Notes: generated by a model from the letters alone, not told the origin. A DNA stretch of 64,000 bases from CAVSMC01 sp963798655 (GCA_963798655.1 CAWCUH010000007.1:1-64000), one strand, 5' to 3'; counted from the stretch's first letter, positions 21,099 to 30,108 are shown. Program-made: numbers and translations.

Positions 21099-24000
21099 CT
21101 AGGGCGCCGATACCGGGATGAGCAACGCTTCGCTAGCTCCCGACACGTTATCCGGCGCGAGCACCATCGCACCCAGCGCGGGTGACAGGGCGAGCTCCGC
21201 AGCGTTGACAGTGACCGTCGCCATATCCGATCCGTTCGGCGCCACGGTGGGCGGGCCGCTGAAGGTGATTGCCGGCGTGAGCGCGTTGAACGATCCTGTT
21301 CCCGGCATCTTCGCTCCGAAGCCATCGCTGCCGTAGTAGTACATCTGATACTTGAACCGCGGGCCGCCTGCCGTCAGTCCCAGCCCGGCCGCGCCCGCGG
21401 GCGCCGCGAGCAGCAGCGTCGAATTGTCGGTTGGCTGCGAGATACCGTACAACAGTGTGCCGTCGGCGTTGATGTTGCAGTTCGCATCGGTCGGAAAGAT
21501 GGCCGTCGCGAACAGCGTATTGGGAAGCGTCGAGCTGAAGGCCGCCGCGTTGATGCCGATCAGCACCTTGTTCGGCGTGAACCCCGGCCCGCCGCTCGTG
21601 TCGATGCAGATGTCGAATTCCTGGAAGGCGAGCGTCGTCGACGTGCGGTTGTGGGTGTTGATGCCGAACAAGATGTCGCCTCCCGCCACCGCCGCACCCA
21701 CCGCACGCACGTCGGCCTGGGTGACCCCTTGCGCCGTTGGCTGGTACAAACCCCACGTGTAGAAATCCGGCGTGGCGGCGATGGCGCCACCCGCGTTCGT
21801 GAAGTTCAGCGTGTTCCCGGCAAGGTTCGCCGCGAGGTTCGAACGGCTGTGCGCGACCAGATAGTAGGGCACGGAGAGCTTGACGTTGCCGTTGAGCCGC
21901 GAGTTCGACGGCGTGAGCTGTATGTACCCGCCGACGTCCTGGAACGACGTGCTGTCACCCATCGAACCGGCGGGCACGTTCAACGTCACCGGGAATGTCG
22001 CGTCGCTGTTGCCGTTGACGATCACCGAGGCCGGTGTGACGACGTTGGCGCCGGCCGGCCCGACGCTCTTGGTCACGGCGATGTTGAACTGCACCGCCTT
22101 CGGACCCGCGTTGTGCACGGTCACCTGCCTCATCGCGCTCAAATCGCTCAGCAGATCGGCGAATCCGAACGACACGCTCTCGTCCGGCATGCGCGCCACC
22201 GCCTGCGTGGCGGTCGCGAACTGCGCCTGGACCAGTCCGGAGCCTTCGTTGCGAGGCGAATAGTCGTGCAGCATCGTCGGGCTTGCGGTCTGCACTACGG
22301 CCGCGCGGAGGTCGGCCACCGACCAGGTCGGATTCGCCTGCTTGACGAGCGCGGCGACGCCGGCCACGTGCGGGGTCGCCATCGACGTGCCCGAGAGGAT
22401 CTCGAAACCGTTGCCGGTGCCTGACGCCGTCGATACCGTCGACACACCGGGCGCGGTGACGCCGGGCCGCAGCACGCTGTCGCCGATCCGCGGGCCCGCC
22501 GACGAGAAGCTCGCGACGTTCTCGAAGCCCGGATTCGGCAGGACGCCGGCGTTGTTGGCGACCGCACTCGCGGGCGCGGGGCCGCCCACCGGACCTGTCA
22601 AGGCCGTCGCATCGCCTGGAAGAACGCCGAAGAACGGGATCGTCACCGGTTCGTAGATGTTCCCATCTGCCGGCGTAGGAGCCCCACCGGAAATTGGACC
22701 CTCGTAAGGCGGATAGCCCGCCGCGCTGTTGATCATCGCGGCGGCAGCCGCGCCGAAGTGCTGGGCCGCTCCGGCGCGGAACGTGCGCGCGCAGGTGCCG
22801 CGCAGGGTGACCACCATCTTGCCGGTGAGATCGACGCCGGTCTTGGCGGGATCGTACTCGTCCGGGTTGCAGCCGAGCGACACCGTGCCGTTCACGTTGC
22901 GCAGAACGACGATCGGATAACTGGTGCCGTTAGGAAAGATGCCGCTATTGGAGTTTTGGACGGTGATCGTAGGACCGGCGGCGAGCGCGAGCGTCGCCAC
23001 TGGAATGTTCGCGAGCGCGTCCGTCGCGGCGACCGAGATGGCCCCCTCGTAAGCGGCCGGAACGCTGGTGATGTAGGGCGTCGGTCCGGCGTTGCCCGAC
23101 GCGGCAACGACCACGATGCCCGCCGCGGTCGCGTTGGCGACCGCCATGCCCTCGGCGAGATCGCCGGGGTCGGTATTGCCGACGACGCCGTAGTTCGACC
23201 CGAGCGACATGCTGATCACGTCTACGCCGTGATCGACCGCCCAGTCGATGGCCTCAGTGACGACGTCGGTCGAGCCCTGGCAACCGAAGACGCGAATCGC
23301 GTAGATATCGGCCTGCGGCGCCACTCCCGGACCGATGCGAAACGCACCCGGCGTGTACGCGGCGGCGTTGTAGGGACCGGCGAAGGTCGTGCCGTCGGCC
23401 TTCACGCCGAACCCAGCGGCGGTGCCCGCAACGTGGCTGCCGTGGCCGACGCTGCCGCTCGTGAATTCGCAATCCAAGGGATTCGGGTCGGGCATCGGGG
23501 CATTGAAGCCGTCGTAGTCGTCACCCACCAGATCGGTACCGCCCTTGACCTTCGGCGCGGCCGCTCCGACGAGCGACGGATCCGGCGGCGCCGTATCGGT
23601 CGCCCTGGCCGCCTGGTAGGCCGCGACGGTGCCCGGTCCACCGAAATTCGCGTGCGTGTAGTCGATGCCGGTGTCGATGATCGCGATCTTGATGCCCTGT
23701 CCCTGCAGGTGCGCCGCGCCCTGCCATACCAGCGGCGCGCCGATCAGCGGGACGCCCGTCGCATTGCTTCGCGTGTAGACGCCGACCGGCTTCACGGCGA
23801 CGACGCCGCGAATCGAGCGAAGCTCCTGCAACCGGCTCTGCGGTATCGACACCTTGATGCCGTTCAACGCCGCGTGGTAGGTCGCGAGCACGCGACCGCC
23901 TCGGGTCTCGATCTGGGGCTTCATCGCGGCGTGCTGGGCCGCGCGCGCGGCGCTGATGCCGTTTCGCTCGGACTGGCTGAGCGTGCGTCCCAGGCGCCTT

Positions 24001-24206
24001 TGCACGTCGGCCACCGAGTCGCCGGAGAAGACCACGACCACGGTTCTGTACTCGTAGTCGATCGAGCGGTGCCCGACCGGCGGCACGGAAACACTGTCGG
24101 CCTGGATCCGCACAAGCTCGGACGCCTGAGCCGGCGCGGCGAGCGAAAATGCCAGCGTGGCAATCGCGGAAAAAACGCTTGCCCGTCGCAAAAACGATCC
24201 CATCAT
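21099..24206 (-). CDS. secreted subtilisin-like serine protease (S8) with PA insert
   Basis: 1035 aa. Signal peptide to about residue 29 (PAQASE), an inhibitor-I9-like propeptide about 50-145, then the S8 domain with Asp178 (IAIIDTGIDYTHANF), His255 (GSVGHGSHVAGT), oxyanion Asn372 (AASGNAGP) and Ser608 (LSGTSMATPHVAG). A protease-associated domain is inserted at about 405-545 (LTGKMVVTLRGTCARTFRAG). After residue 660 come beta-rich modules with a fibronectin-like section (VTVHNAGPKAVQFNIAVTK). No C-terminal sorting tag is seen. Likely an extracellular protease. Single gene with its own terminator. Confidence 0.93.
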   Translation of the reverse strand: MMGSFLRRASVFSAIATLAFSLAAPAQASELVRIQADSVSVPPVGHRSIDYEYRTVVVVFSGDSVADVQRRLGRTLSQSERNGISAARAAQHAAMKPQIETRGGRVLATYHAALNGIKVSIPQSRLQELRSIRGVVAVKPVGVYTRSNATGVPLIGAPLVWQGAAHLQGQGIKIAIIDTGIDYTHANFGGPGTVAAYQAARATDTAPPDPSLVGAAAPKVKGGTDLVGDDYDGFNAPMPDPNPLDCEFTSGSVGHGSHVAGTAAGFGVKADGTTFAGPYNAAAYTPGAFRIGPGVAPQADIYAIRVFGCQGSTDVVTEAIDWAVDHGVDVISMSLGSNYGVVGNTDPGDLAEGMAVANATAAGIVVVAASGNAGPTPYITSVPAAYEGAISVAATDALANIPVATLALAAGPTITVQNSNSGIFPNGTSYPIVVLRNVNGTVSLGCNPDEYDPAKTGVDLTGKMVVTLRGTCARTFRAGAAQHFGAAAAAMINSAAGYPPYEGPISGGAPTPADGNIYEPVTIPFFGVLPGDATALTGPVGGPAPASAVANNAGVLPNPGFENVASFSSAGPRIGDSVLRPGVTAPGVSTVSTASGTGNGFEILSGTSMATPHVAGVAALVKQANPTWSVADLRAAVVQTASPTMLHDYSPRNEGSGLVQAQFATATQAVARMPDESVSFGFADLLSDLSAMRQVTVHNAGPKAVQFNIAVTKSVGPAGANVVTPASVIVNGNSDATFPVTLNVPAGSMGDSTSFQDVGGYIQLTPSNSRLNGNVKLSVPYYLVAHSRSNLAANLAGNTLNFTNAGGAIAATPDFYTWGLYQPTAQGVTQADVRAVGAAVAGGDILFGINTHNRTSTTLAFQEFDICIDTSGGPGFTPNKVLIGINAAAFSSTLPNTLFATAIFPTDANCNINADGTLLYGISQPTDNSTLLLAAPAGAAGLGLTAGGPRFKYQMYYYGSDGFGAKMPGTGSFNALTPAITFSGPPTVAPNGSDMATVTVNAAELALSPALGAMVLAPDNVSGASEALLIPVSAP

Positions 24207-24298
24207 CCACCCCCCGGATATCGATGTGACGACTGTGCCGTTACCGGCAGTCGAGCACTCTACAGTGCCTTCTTTGCGAAGACCATCAAACGCCCGCC

Positions 24299-24330
24299 GG
24301 CGGCAGCGCGCGCCTTACCCCGCTGCCGCC
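24299..24330. terminator. hairpin between the PEP-CTERM and protease genes
   Basis: Perfect 10-bp stem GGCGGCAGCG/CGCTGCCGCC with a 12-nt loop, 66 bp past the stop of the minus-strand PEP-CTERM gene. No T-run on either side, so a terminator role is only possible. Confidence 0.45.
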
Positions 24331-24395
24331 TGACTGTCCCCACGAGAATGCCTGTGTCAACGCAGAAGTTCGCTCTGCGCCGAGTCGCTACGCGC

Positions 24396-24977
24396 TCACG
24401 CGCGGCGTTTGCGGACGAACGCGACCAGCGTGCAAGCCAGGGCCAGCAACGCGAGCGATCCCGGCTCCGGAATGGCCGCCGCCGTTACCGATACCGTGTC
24501 GAAGTCCCAGAACGCCGGAGCATTCTGGAAGATGAACGTCAGCGTGGTCGACGCCGCTGTCGCCATAAGCAGGAACGAATAGTGCGTGTACGCGGTCGCC
24601 AGCGCGTCGGTCAGCGTCATGTGCGCGACACCGTCCCAGTCGAACTCGAAATAATTGGGCGCCGAGTTCCCGGTCACGTCGGCTTCGCTCTGCAGCCAGA
24701 AGTCGACGTGGTACGACGCGCCGGGCGCGGTCGCTATTGTTTGCGAGATGCCGCCGTTGTCGAACGGACCGAAGAAAGCGGCGAACGTGCCCGCCTGCGG
24801 CGCCTGCGAGTCGACTCCGGAGAACGACATGTCGCCGAATTGCGTCCAGCCCGTGAAATCTCCGGTCTCGAAGTCGCCATTGACCAGAAGGTTGGCGCCA
24901 GCCTGGCTCGCCATACCGAGAAGCATGACTGCGCCGAAAAGGCATCGAGCCAGCAGATGTAAAGTGCGACTGCGCAT
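24396..24977 (-). CDS. PEP-CTERM exosortase-sorted surface protein
   Basis: 193 aa from the ATG at 24977 behind GGGGGAG. A signal peptide ends near ASQAGA. The mature part starts LLVNGDFETGDFTGWTQFGD, the usual opening of carbohydrate-binding-like beta-sandwich PEP-CTERM proteins. The C-terminus has the sorting signal IPEPGSLALLALAC, a hydrophobic helix and the basic end RKRRA. Exosortase would process it in the membrane for export into extracellular matrix; no exosortase gene is in the window. A candidate sigma54 promoter lies at 25061-25076. Confidence 0.92.
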   Translation of the reverse strand: MRSRTLHLLARCLFGAVMLLGMASQAGANLLVNGDFETGDFTGWTQFGDMSFSGVDSQAPQAGTFAAFFGPFDNGGISQTIATAPGASYHVDFWLQSEADVTGNSAPNYFEFDWDGVAHMTLTDALATAYTHYSFLLMATAASTTLTFIFQNAPAFWDFDTVSVTAAAIPEPGSLALLALACTLVAFVRKRRA

Positions 24978-25060
24978 TTTTTCTCCCCCAAGGTCGGCTA
25001 GGGCCGCGCGCCGTCGCCTGACAGCACACGCGTCCCTCCACCGAGAGCGTCGCGCCGCGA

Positions 25061-25076
25061 TGCAGGAAGCATGCCG
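25061..25076 (-). promoter_or_regulatory. possible sigma54 promoter of the PEP-CTERM gene
   Basis: Minus-strand CGGCATGCTTCCTGCA keeps GG-N10-GC and the final TGCA, with three departures from consensus. It would give a leader of about 70 nt. PEP-CTERM genes in related bacteria are often sigma54-controlled (PrsK/PrsR systems), which lends mild support. Confidence 0.35.
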
Positions 25077-25214
25077 TCGCGCTCTTTCCGTTGAGAACCA
25101 GTGCGTTAATCCCCGTAGGTAACGGCGTAACGGATCGAGTTGTAAAATTGCCCGACGTCGAACGTGGGCCCGGCCAGCCTGGTTGACATCCGCGGCAGCA
25201 TGTTTCGGCCGCAC

Positions 25215-25495
25215 GGCCGTCGGCACGTACATCGCGATGAGCCAACCGCGCGGCGCAACCTGCGCCGCGACGTCGGCGAACTGATCGATTCGATGGTTCG
25301 CCTTTCGAGGTGCTGATGAGCAGTCGCGCGAATGCCGGCGGCATCGAGCTGCTGCAGCTCGGGCTTCGCTCACCGTCGCGCCGACCATCGCAACGCCGTG
25401 CGCGCTCGACGCCAATTTCCTGCACCGCGGCCATGCGCCGATTGTCTTCGCCGTAGCAGCTCGCCTGCACGATTGCGGTCGTGCGTTTCGGTGTC
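25215..25495 (-). pseudogene. remnant of an amidohydrolase (2-pyrone-4,6-dicarboxylate lactonase family)
   Basis: In the 644-bp gap upstream of nrfH, minus-strand pieces in changing frames line up as one protein: TTAIVQASCYGEDNRRM and EIGVERAR (25495-25405), GVAMVGATVSEA (about 25396-25362), ELQQLDAAGIRATAHQH (about 25361-25310) and FADVAAQVAPRGWLIAMYV (about 25286-25215). This order and spacing match the middle of TIM-barrel amidohydrolases of the PDC-lactonase type. Three shifts within 280 bp, and no metal-binding N- or C-terminal parts, mean it is dead. The rest of the gap (24978-25214 and 25496-25621) shows no gene. Confidence 0.6.
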
Positions 25496-25621
25496 GCGAC
25501 AGTTGGTCGCAGCGCCCGCCTTCGATTGACATTCATCAACAGGGCGACGCCGAGCGCGACTCAAACTTGGTCGCGAAGCCGCGCAGCTCGCAGCGCCGCT
25601 CCGACACGATCGAGTCCGCTG

Positions 25622-26086
25622 ATGCAAACCCGCATGTGGAGCAAACGAAGACGTTACGTCGCCGCGGCGGCGCTCGTCGCCGGGCTGGTGTCCCTGTTCG
25701 CCGTGCTCGGCCCGCCGCAGGTGCTCGCGCGCAGTGAAGCGCCCGATTTCTGCGCCGGCTGCCACACGATGGAGGGTCAGTACGAGGCGTGGTTTCACAC
25801 CGGCGCGCACCGGCGCAAGCAGTGCGTCGACTGCCATCTGCCGAACGACAACCTCGCGCTGCACTACATGTGGAAGTCGATCGACGGCATGAAGGATGTC
25901 GCGTTCCAGTATTCGGGCCGCTACGAAGACGACATCAGGCTCAGCGCGCACGGCAACGACGTCGTGCAGGCGAACTGCATCCGCTGTCACGGCTCGACCG
26001 TCGAGATGATCGACACGACGCGCAAGTGCTGGGAATGCCACCGGCGACTGATCCACAGGCGCAGCGGAGCGATGGAAACCGGATGA
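25622..26086 (+). CDS. nrfH: tetrahaem cytochrome c NrfH (quinol dehydrogenase subunit)
   Basis: 154 aa. One N-terminal membrane anchor (residues about 12-34) and four c-haem sites: CAGCH, CVDCH, CIRCH, CWECH, the NapC/NirT-type pattern at NrfH length. It takes electrons from menaquinol or ubiquinol and passes them to NrfA. Start at the ATG at 25622; a second ATG at 25634 (MWSKRRRY) is equally possible. 56 bp before nrfA, same operon. Confidence 0.93.
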   Translation: MQTRMWSKRRRYVAAAALVAGLVSLFAVLGPPQVLARSEAPDFCAGCHTMEGQYEAWFHTGAHRRKQCVDCHLPNDNLALHYMWKSIDGMKDVAFQYSGRYEDDIRLSAHGNDVVQANCIRCHGSTVEMIDTTRKCWECHRRLIHRRSGAMETG

Positions 26087-26142
26087 TCCGGACGCGAAGC
26101 GCGGCCGACCGATCGAAATATCGAAGCGATAGGGGCTTGCAG

Positions 26143-27600
26143 ATGAACAAGGCGGATATCGTATTGATGACGTGCGCGCTCGCCGTCGCGACGGTCCTGA
26201 GCGGATGCGGTCAACAGAAGCCGGAGCCGGTGAAGACGGTCACCATTCCGGCGAACGAAGTCGATCCGGCGGTCTGGGGCAAGGCCTATCCGACCGAATA
26301 CGAGCTGTGGAAGAAGACGGAGGAGCCGACACCGGTCGGAAAGAGCGTCTACAAGCGCGGCTTTGACGCCGACAAGGTCACGTACGACAAGCTCTCCGAG
26401 TTCCCGTATCTCGCGCTGCTGTTCAACGGCTGGGGCTTCGGCGTCGAGTACAACGAGCCCCGGGGCCATGCGTACATGCTGCGCGACCAGCTCGAGGTCG
26501 ATCCGTCGCGCATCAAGTCCGGCGGCGTATGCCTGAGCTGCAAGACGCCGTACGCGCCGGCGATGCAGAAGGCACAGGGGCGCGACTACTACGCAAAGCC
26601 TTACAAGGAGGTGCTCGCGACGATTCCCGAGAAGCATCGCACGCTCGGCGTCGCCTGCATCGACTGCCACGACAACAACGACATGTCGCTCAAGATCTCG
26701 CGCGACTTCACGCTGACCGCGGCGCTGAAGGACGTCGGCCGCGAGCCCGAATCGCTGACGCGCCAGGAGAAGAGAACGCTCGTCTGCGCCCAGTGCCACG
26801 TGACGTACAACATCCCGAAGGACAAGGAGATGCACTCCGTCGGGCTGTTCTTCCCGTGGCAGAACAGCAAGTGGGGCGCGATCACGATCGAGGACATCGT
26901 GAAGAAGATCCGCAGCGACCCCTCGTATGCCGAATGGACGCAGAAGGTCACCGGCTTCAAGCTCGGTTTCATCCGCCATCCGGAGTTCGAGCTGTTCTCG
27001 AACAACAGCGTCCACTGGAAGGCTGGCGCCGCCTGCAGCGATTGCCACATGCCGTACACGAAGGTCGGCGTGAACAAGGTGTCCGACCATCGCGTGATGA
27101 GCCCGCTCAAGAACGACCTGAAGGCATGCGTGCAATGCCACACCGAGGGCGCCGACTGGCTGAAGGGCCAGATCACCGCGATCCAGGCGCGCACCGTGGC
27201 GATGCTCAACCGCTCGGGCTATGCAACGGCGACCGTGGCGAAGCTCTTCGAGGTCGCCAACAAGGCGAAAGCCGACGGCAAGAACATCGACGCCGCGCTC
27301 TACGACAAGGCGAAGGACTACTACGAAGAGGCGTTCTACCGCACGATCTACATCGGCGCCGAGAACTCGGTCGGATTCCACAACCCCACCGAGGCTCTTC
27401 GCAACCTGGGCGACTCGGTCGCGTTCGCGGGCAAGGCCGAGGCGCTGCTGCGGCAGGCGCTGGTAAAGGCCGGTGTCGACGTGCCGGTGAAGGTCGATCT
27501 CGAGCTCGCGAAATATCTCGACAACCGCGGCGCGAAGAAGCTGATGGGCAACGCAGCGTTCGAGATCGTGGATCCGACGCACGTGCAGGATCAGTTCTAA
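26143..27600 (+). CDS. nrfA: pentahaem cytochrome c nitrite reductase NrfA
   Basis: 485 aa. It reduces nitrite to ammonium with six electrons in the periplasm (DNRA or nitrite detoxification). The catalytic haem site is the special CLSCK (residues 130-134), followed by four CxxCH sites: CIDCH (172-176), CAQCH (215-219), CSDCH and CVQCH. The distal-site histidine lies in the usual DHRVMSP passage. The N-terminus has a lipobox, LSGC (Cys22), so the enzyme is probably a lipoprotein held at a membrane. Start at ATG 26143. NrfH is directly upstream and the ccm operon needed for haem attachment is nearby. The dedicated CcmEF-like NrfEFG lyase for CxxCK is absent from the window. Confidence 0.97.
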   Translation: MNKADIVLMTCALAVATVLSGCGQQKPEPVKTVTIPANEVDPAVWGKAYPTEYELWKKTEEPTPVGKSVYKRGFDADKVTYDKLSEFPYLALLFNGWGFGVEYNEPRGHAYMLRDQLEVDPSRIKSGGVCLSCKTPYAPAMQKAQGRDYYAKPYKEVLATIPEKHRTLGVACIDCHDNNDMSLKISRDFTLTAALKDVGREPESLTRQEKRTLVCAQCHVTYNIPKDKEMHSVGLFFPWQNSKWGAITIEDIVKKIRSDPSYAEWTQKVTGFKLGFIRHPEFELFSNNSVHWKAGAACSDCHMPYTKVGVNKVSDHRVMSPLKNDLKACVQCHTEGADWLKGQITAIQARTVAMLNRSGYATATVAKLFEVANKAKADGKNIDAALYDKAKDYYEEAFYRTIYIGAENSVGFHNPTEALRNLGDSVAFAGKAEALLRQALVKAGVDVPVKVDLELAKYLDNRGAKKLMGNAAFEIVDPTHVQDQF

Positions 27601-27626
27601 AGCGCAGCGCAGCGAACGTAAGCGGC

Positions 27627-27673
27627 GGCGGGCACGCCCGCCCCCGCACGCGAATCGAGGGGTCTGACTCTAT
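27627..27673. repeat. hairpin and half-repeat between nrfA and hemY
   Basis: GGCGGGC/GCCCGCC can pair at 27627-27642, without a T-run. It is followed by GAGGGGTCTGACTCTATA (27656-27673), whose reverse strand resembles one arm of the GAGTCAGACCC/GGGTCAGA repeat class. No partner arm was found. A weak post-nrfA terminator or a repeat scar. Confidence 0.35.
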
Positions 27674-27684
27674 ACTCGCGCGGT

Positions 27685-29082
27685 ATGGAGCCGGACCCCG
27701 CTCTTTTGCGTGACGTAATCGTCGTCGGGGCCGGCGTTTCCGGCCTCGCCGCGGCATTCGGCATTGCGAAGCGTGGCCATCGCGTCGAAGTGCTCGAAGC
27801 CGCGACGCGCGCCGGCGGCTGCATCGGCACCACCCATCGCGACGGCTTCCTCTTCGAGACCGGACCGAACAGCACGCTCGACACGACGCCGCTGATCGGC
27901 GAATTGCTGCGCGACATCGGCGCCGACACGGAACGCGTCGATGCGAGCGCGCTGGCCGACACGCGCTACATCGTGCGCAACGGCAGGCTCGTCGCGCTGC
28001 CGACCAGGCCTCAGCGATTTCTCACCACGAACGCGTTCTCGCTCCGCGCGAAGCTGCGGCTGCTGCGCGAGCCGTTCATCGCCCCCGCGCCGGCGCAGGC
28101 GGAGGAATCGATCGCCGATTTCGTTCGCCGCCGTCTCGGCACCGAGTTCCTCGACTACGCGATCGATCCGTTCGTCGCGGGCATCTACGCCGGCGACCCG
28201 GAGCGCATTTCGGTGCCGGCCGCATTTCCGCGGCTGCACGCGCTGGAACAGCAATATGGAAGCCTGATCAAAGGACAGATCCAGGGCGCGAAGGAGCGGC
28301 GTGCGCGCGGCGAGCAGGCGAAGAACGTTGCGCGCAGCTTTTCGTTCAAGTCGGGCATGCAGGCGATGACCGACGCGCTGGCGCGCTCAGTCGGCAACGT
28401 CACGACCGGCGCCCGCGTCGAGCGGATCGCGCGCGTCGACGGCCGTTACGTCGTCGAGGCAACGCGCGACGGCGCGTCGATCGTCCGCCATGCGCGCGCC
28501 GTCGTGCTGGCGACGCCGGCGTACACGGCAACGCAGGTCGTGCATGGGCTTTCGCCAACCGCGTCGACCGCGCTCGCCGAGATCGACTACGCGCCGGTTG
28601 CGATCGTCATCACCGCACACCGCCGCGCCGATGTCGGGAATCCGCTCGCCGGCTTCGGCTTCCTCGTGCCGAAGAAGGAACGCCGGGCGATGCTTGGCAC
28701 GCTGTTCTCGAGCAGCATGTTCGCCGGCCGCGCGCCGTCCGATGCCGTGCTGTTGACGACGTTTGTCGGCGGCCGGCGCAATCCGGAGCGCGTCGACGTC
28801 GACGACGATCGGCTGACCGAGATCGTCTCGGCCGAGCTCGCGTCGCTCGTCGGTGCGCGGGCGAGACCCCTGTGGAGCGAAATCGTCCGCTGGAAGCAGG
28901 CGATTCCGCAGTACGATCTCGGGCATTCGAGGCGCATCGCTGCCGTCGAGACCGCCGAGATCGGGCTGCCGGGCCTGCGCTTCTGCGCCAATTATCGCGG
29001 TGGCGTGTCGGTCGGCGATTGCGTGAAATCGGCGCACGCCACAGCGGACGCCGTGCACTCGTTCCTGACCGGCGGCCGCTAG
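27685..29082 (+). CDS. hemY: FAD-dependent protoporphyrinogen oxidase (HemY/HemG type)
   Basis: 465 aa. It oxidises protoporphyrinogen IX (or coproporphyrinogen III) late in haem synthesis. The N-terminal dinucleotide fold is VIVVGAGVSGLAAAFGIAKR (residues about 12-31), followed by EVLEAATRAGGCIGT. The C-terminal FAD contact is YRGGVSVGDCVKSAHATAD, typical of the PPOX family. No transmembrane helix. 18 bp before the ClpX-like gene and downstream of nrfHA, so a haem-supply context. Confidence 0.92.
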   Translation: MEPDPALLRDVIVVGAGVSGLAAAFGIAKRGHRVEVLEAATRAGGCIGTTHRDGFLFETGPNSTLDTTPLIGELLRDIGADTERVDASALADTRYIVRNGRLVALPTRPQRFLTTNAFSLRAKLRLLREPFIAPAPAQAEESIADFVRRRLGTEFLDYAIDPFVAGIYAGDPERISVPAAFPRLHALEQQYGSLIKGQIQGAKERRARGEQAKNVARSFSFKSGMQAMTDALARSVGNVTTGARVERIARVDGRYVVEATRDGASIVRHARAVVLATPAYTATQVVHGLSPTASTALAEIDYAPVAIVITAHRRADVGNPLAGFGFLVPKKERRAMLGTLFSSSMFAGRAPSDAVLLTTFVGGRRNPERVDVDDDRLTEIVSAELASLVGARARPLWSEIVRWKQAIPQYDLGHSRRIAAVETAEIGLPGLRFCANYRGGVSVGDCVKSAHATADAVHSFLTGGR

Positions 29083-29100
29083 CCGCAACGGAGGCCCGCC

Positions 29101-30108
29101 TTGCTCGATTCGACGATGAAGCCCAGCGCGATCGTGCGCTATCTCGACCAGTACGTCATCGCGCAGGGCGATGCGAAGAAGACGATCGCCGTCGCCGTCT
29201 ACTCGCACTACCGCAAGATCGACAAGGCACGCCGCGACGACATGGCGATCGTCAAGAGCAACGTCCTGCTGATCGGGCCCTCGGGCACCGGCAAGACGCT
29301 GCTGTGCGAAACGCTCTCGCGCGGCCTCGACGTGCCGTTCGTCACCGCCGAGGCGACGTCGATCGCGCAGACGCGCTACGTGAACGAGGAGATCGACGCG
29401 ATCCTGCAGCGGCTCGTCGACAAGGCGAACGGCGACATCGCGCAGGCGCAGCATGGCATCGTTTTCATCGACGAGATCGACAAGCTGCGGTCGGGCGACG
29501 GCAAGCAGCGCGGCGTTTCGGGAGAAAGCGTGCAGCACGCGCTGCTGAAGATCATGGAAGGCGCGCCGGTGAAGCTGTCGGCCGGCCGCTACATCGACAC
29601 GACCGACATCCTGTTCATCTGCGGCGGCGCGTTCGTCGGCATCGAGGACATCATGTCGCAGTCGCACAACTACGGCTTCATCGCGACGGCCAAGGACGAC
29701 AGTCAGCGCATCCTCGACCGGCTCAACACGCGGGTGAAGCCGACCGACCTGTTCACGTTCGGGCTGATTCCCGAATTCACCGGACGGCTGCCGGTGATCG
29801 CGCGCTTCCACGACCTCGATCGCGACGCGCTCGTGCGCATCATGGTCGAACCGAAGAACTCGATCTACGAGCAGTTCCGCGACATCTTCGCGATCGAGGG
29901 CGTCGAGCTCGCGGTCGAGCGCCGCGTGTTCGAGCAGATCGCCGAGCTCGCGATCGAATACAAGACCGGAGCACGCAGCCTGCGCGGCATCTTCGAGGAG
30001 CTGATCACGCCGATCCTGTACCGGGTCCCGGACGAGCGCGACATCCGCAAGGTGACCGTCGCGTCGCTGTTCAGCGAGCCGGCGTACGAGAAGGCGGCAC
30101 CGGACTAG
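29101..30108 (+). CDS. divergent ClpX-like AAA+ unfoldase lacking the zinc domain
   Basis: 335 aa from a TTG start that has GGAGG six bases upstream; the first ATG (29116) is badly spaced. It covers the ClpX AAA+ core: Walker A GPSGTGKT (59-66), Walker B GIVFIDEIDKLRS, arginine finger region FGLIPEFTGRLPVI, and sensor 2 TGARSLRGIFEE. The N-terminal C4 zinc-binding domain of ClpX is missing. Where ClpX has the IGF loop for ClpP docking, this protein reads NYGFIATAKDD, so ClpP binding is doubtful. Probably a specialised paralogue, not the housekeeping ClpX. Its place directly behind hemY suggests a role in haem-enzyme quality control (inference). Confidence 0.88.
   Translation: MLDSTMKPSAIVRYLDQYVIAQGDAKKTIAVAVYSHYRKIDKARRDDMAIVKSNVLLIGPSGTGKTLLCETLSRGLDVPFVTAEATSIAQTRYVNEEIDAILQRLVDKANGDIAQAQHGIVFIDEIDKLRSGDGKQRGVSGESVQHALLKIMEGAPVKLSAGRYIDTTDILFICGGAFVGIEDIMSQSHNYGFIATAKDDSQRILDRLNTRVKPTDLFTFGLIPEFTGRLPVIARFHDLDRDALVRIMVEPKNSIYEQFRDIFAIEGVELAVERRVFEQIAELAIEYKTGARSLRGIFEELITPILYRVPDERDIRKVTVASLFSEPAYEKAAPD

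Noticed and set aside
25117..25183. Frame reading PTFDVGQFYNSIRYAVTYGD as a gene fragment
   Set aside because: Protein-like but too short and not matching the adjacent amidohydrolase remnant; may be chance.
25183..25188. TTGACA as -35 of an nrfHA promoter
   Set aside because: No acceptable -10 at 16-19 bp and it lies more than 400 bp from nrfH inside pseudogene debris.
25540..25621. sigma54 site before nrfH (TTGG, 10 nt, GC)
   Set aside because: Spacing is right but the -12 element reads CCGC and the -24 lacks the GGCAC context; too weak.
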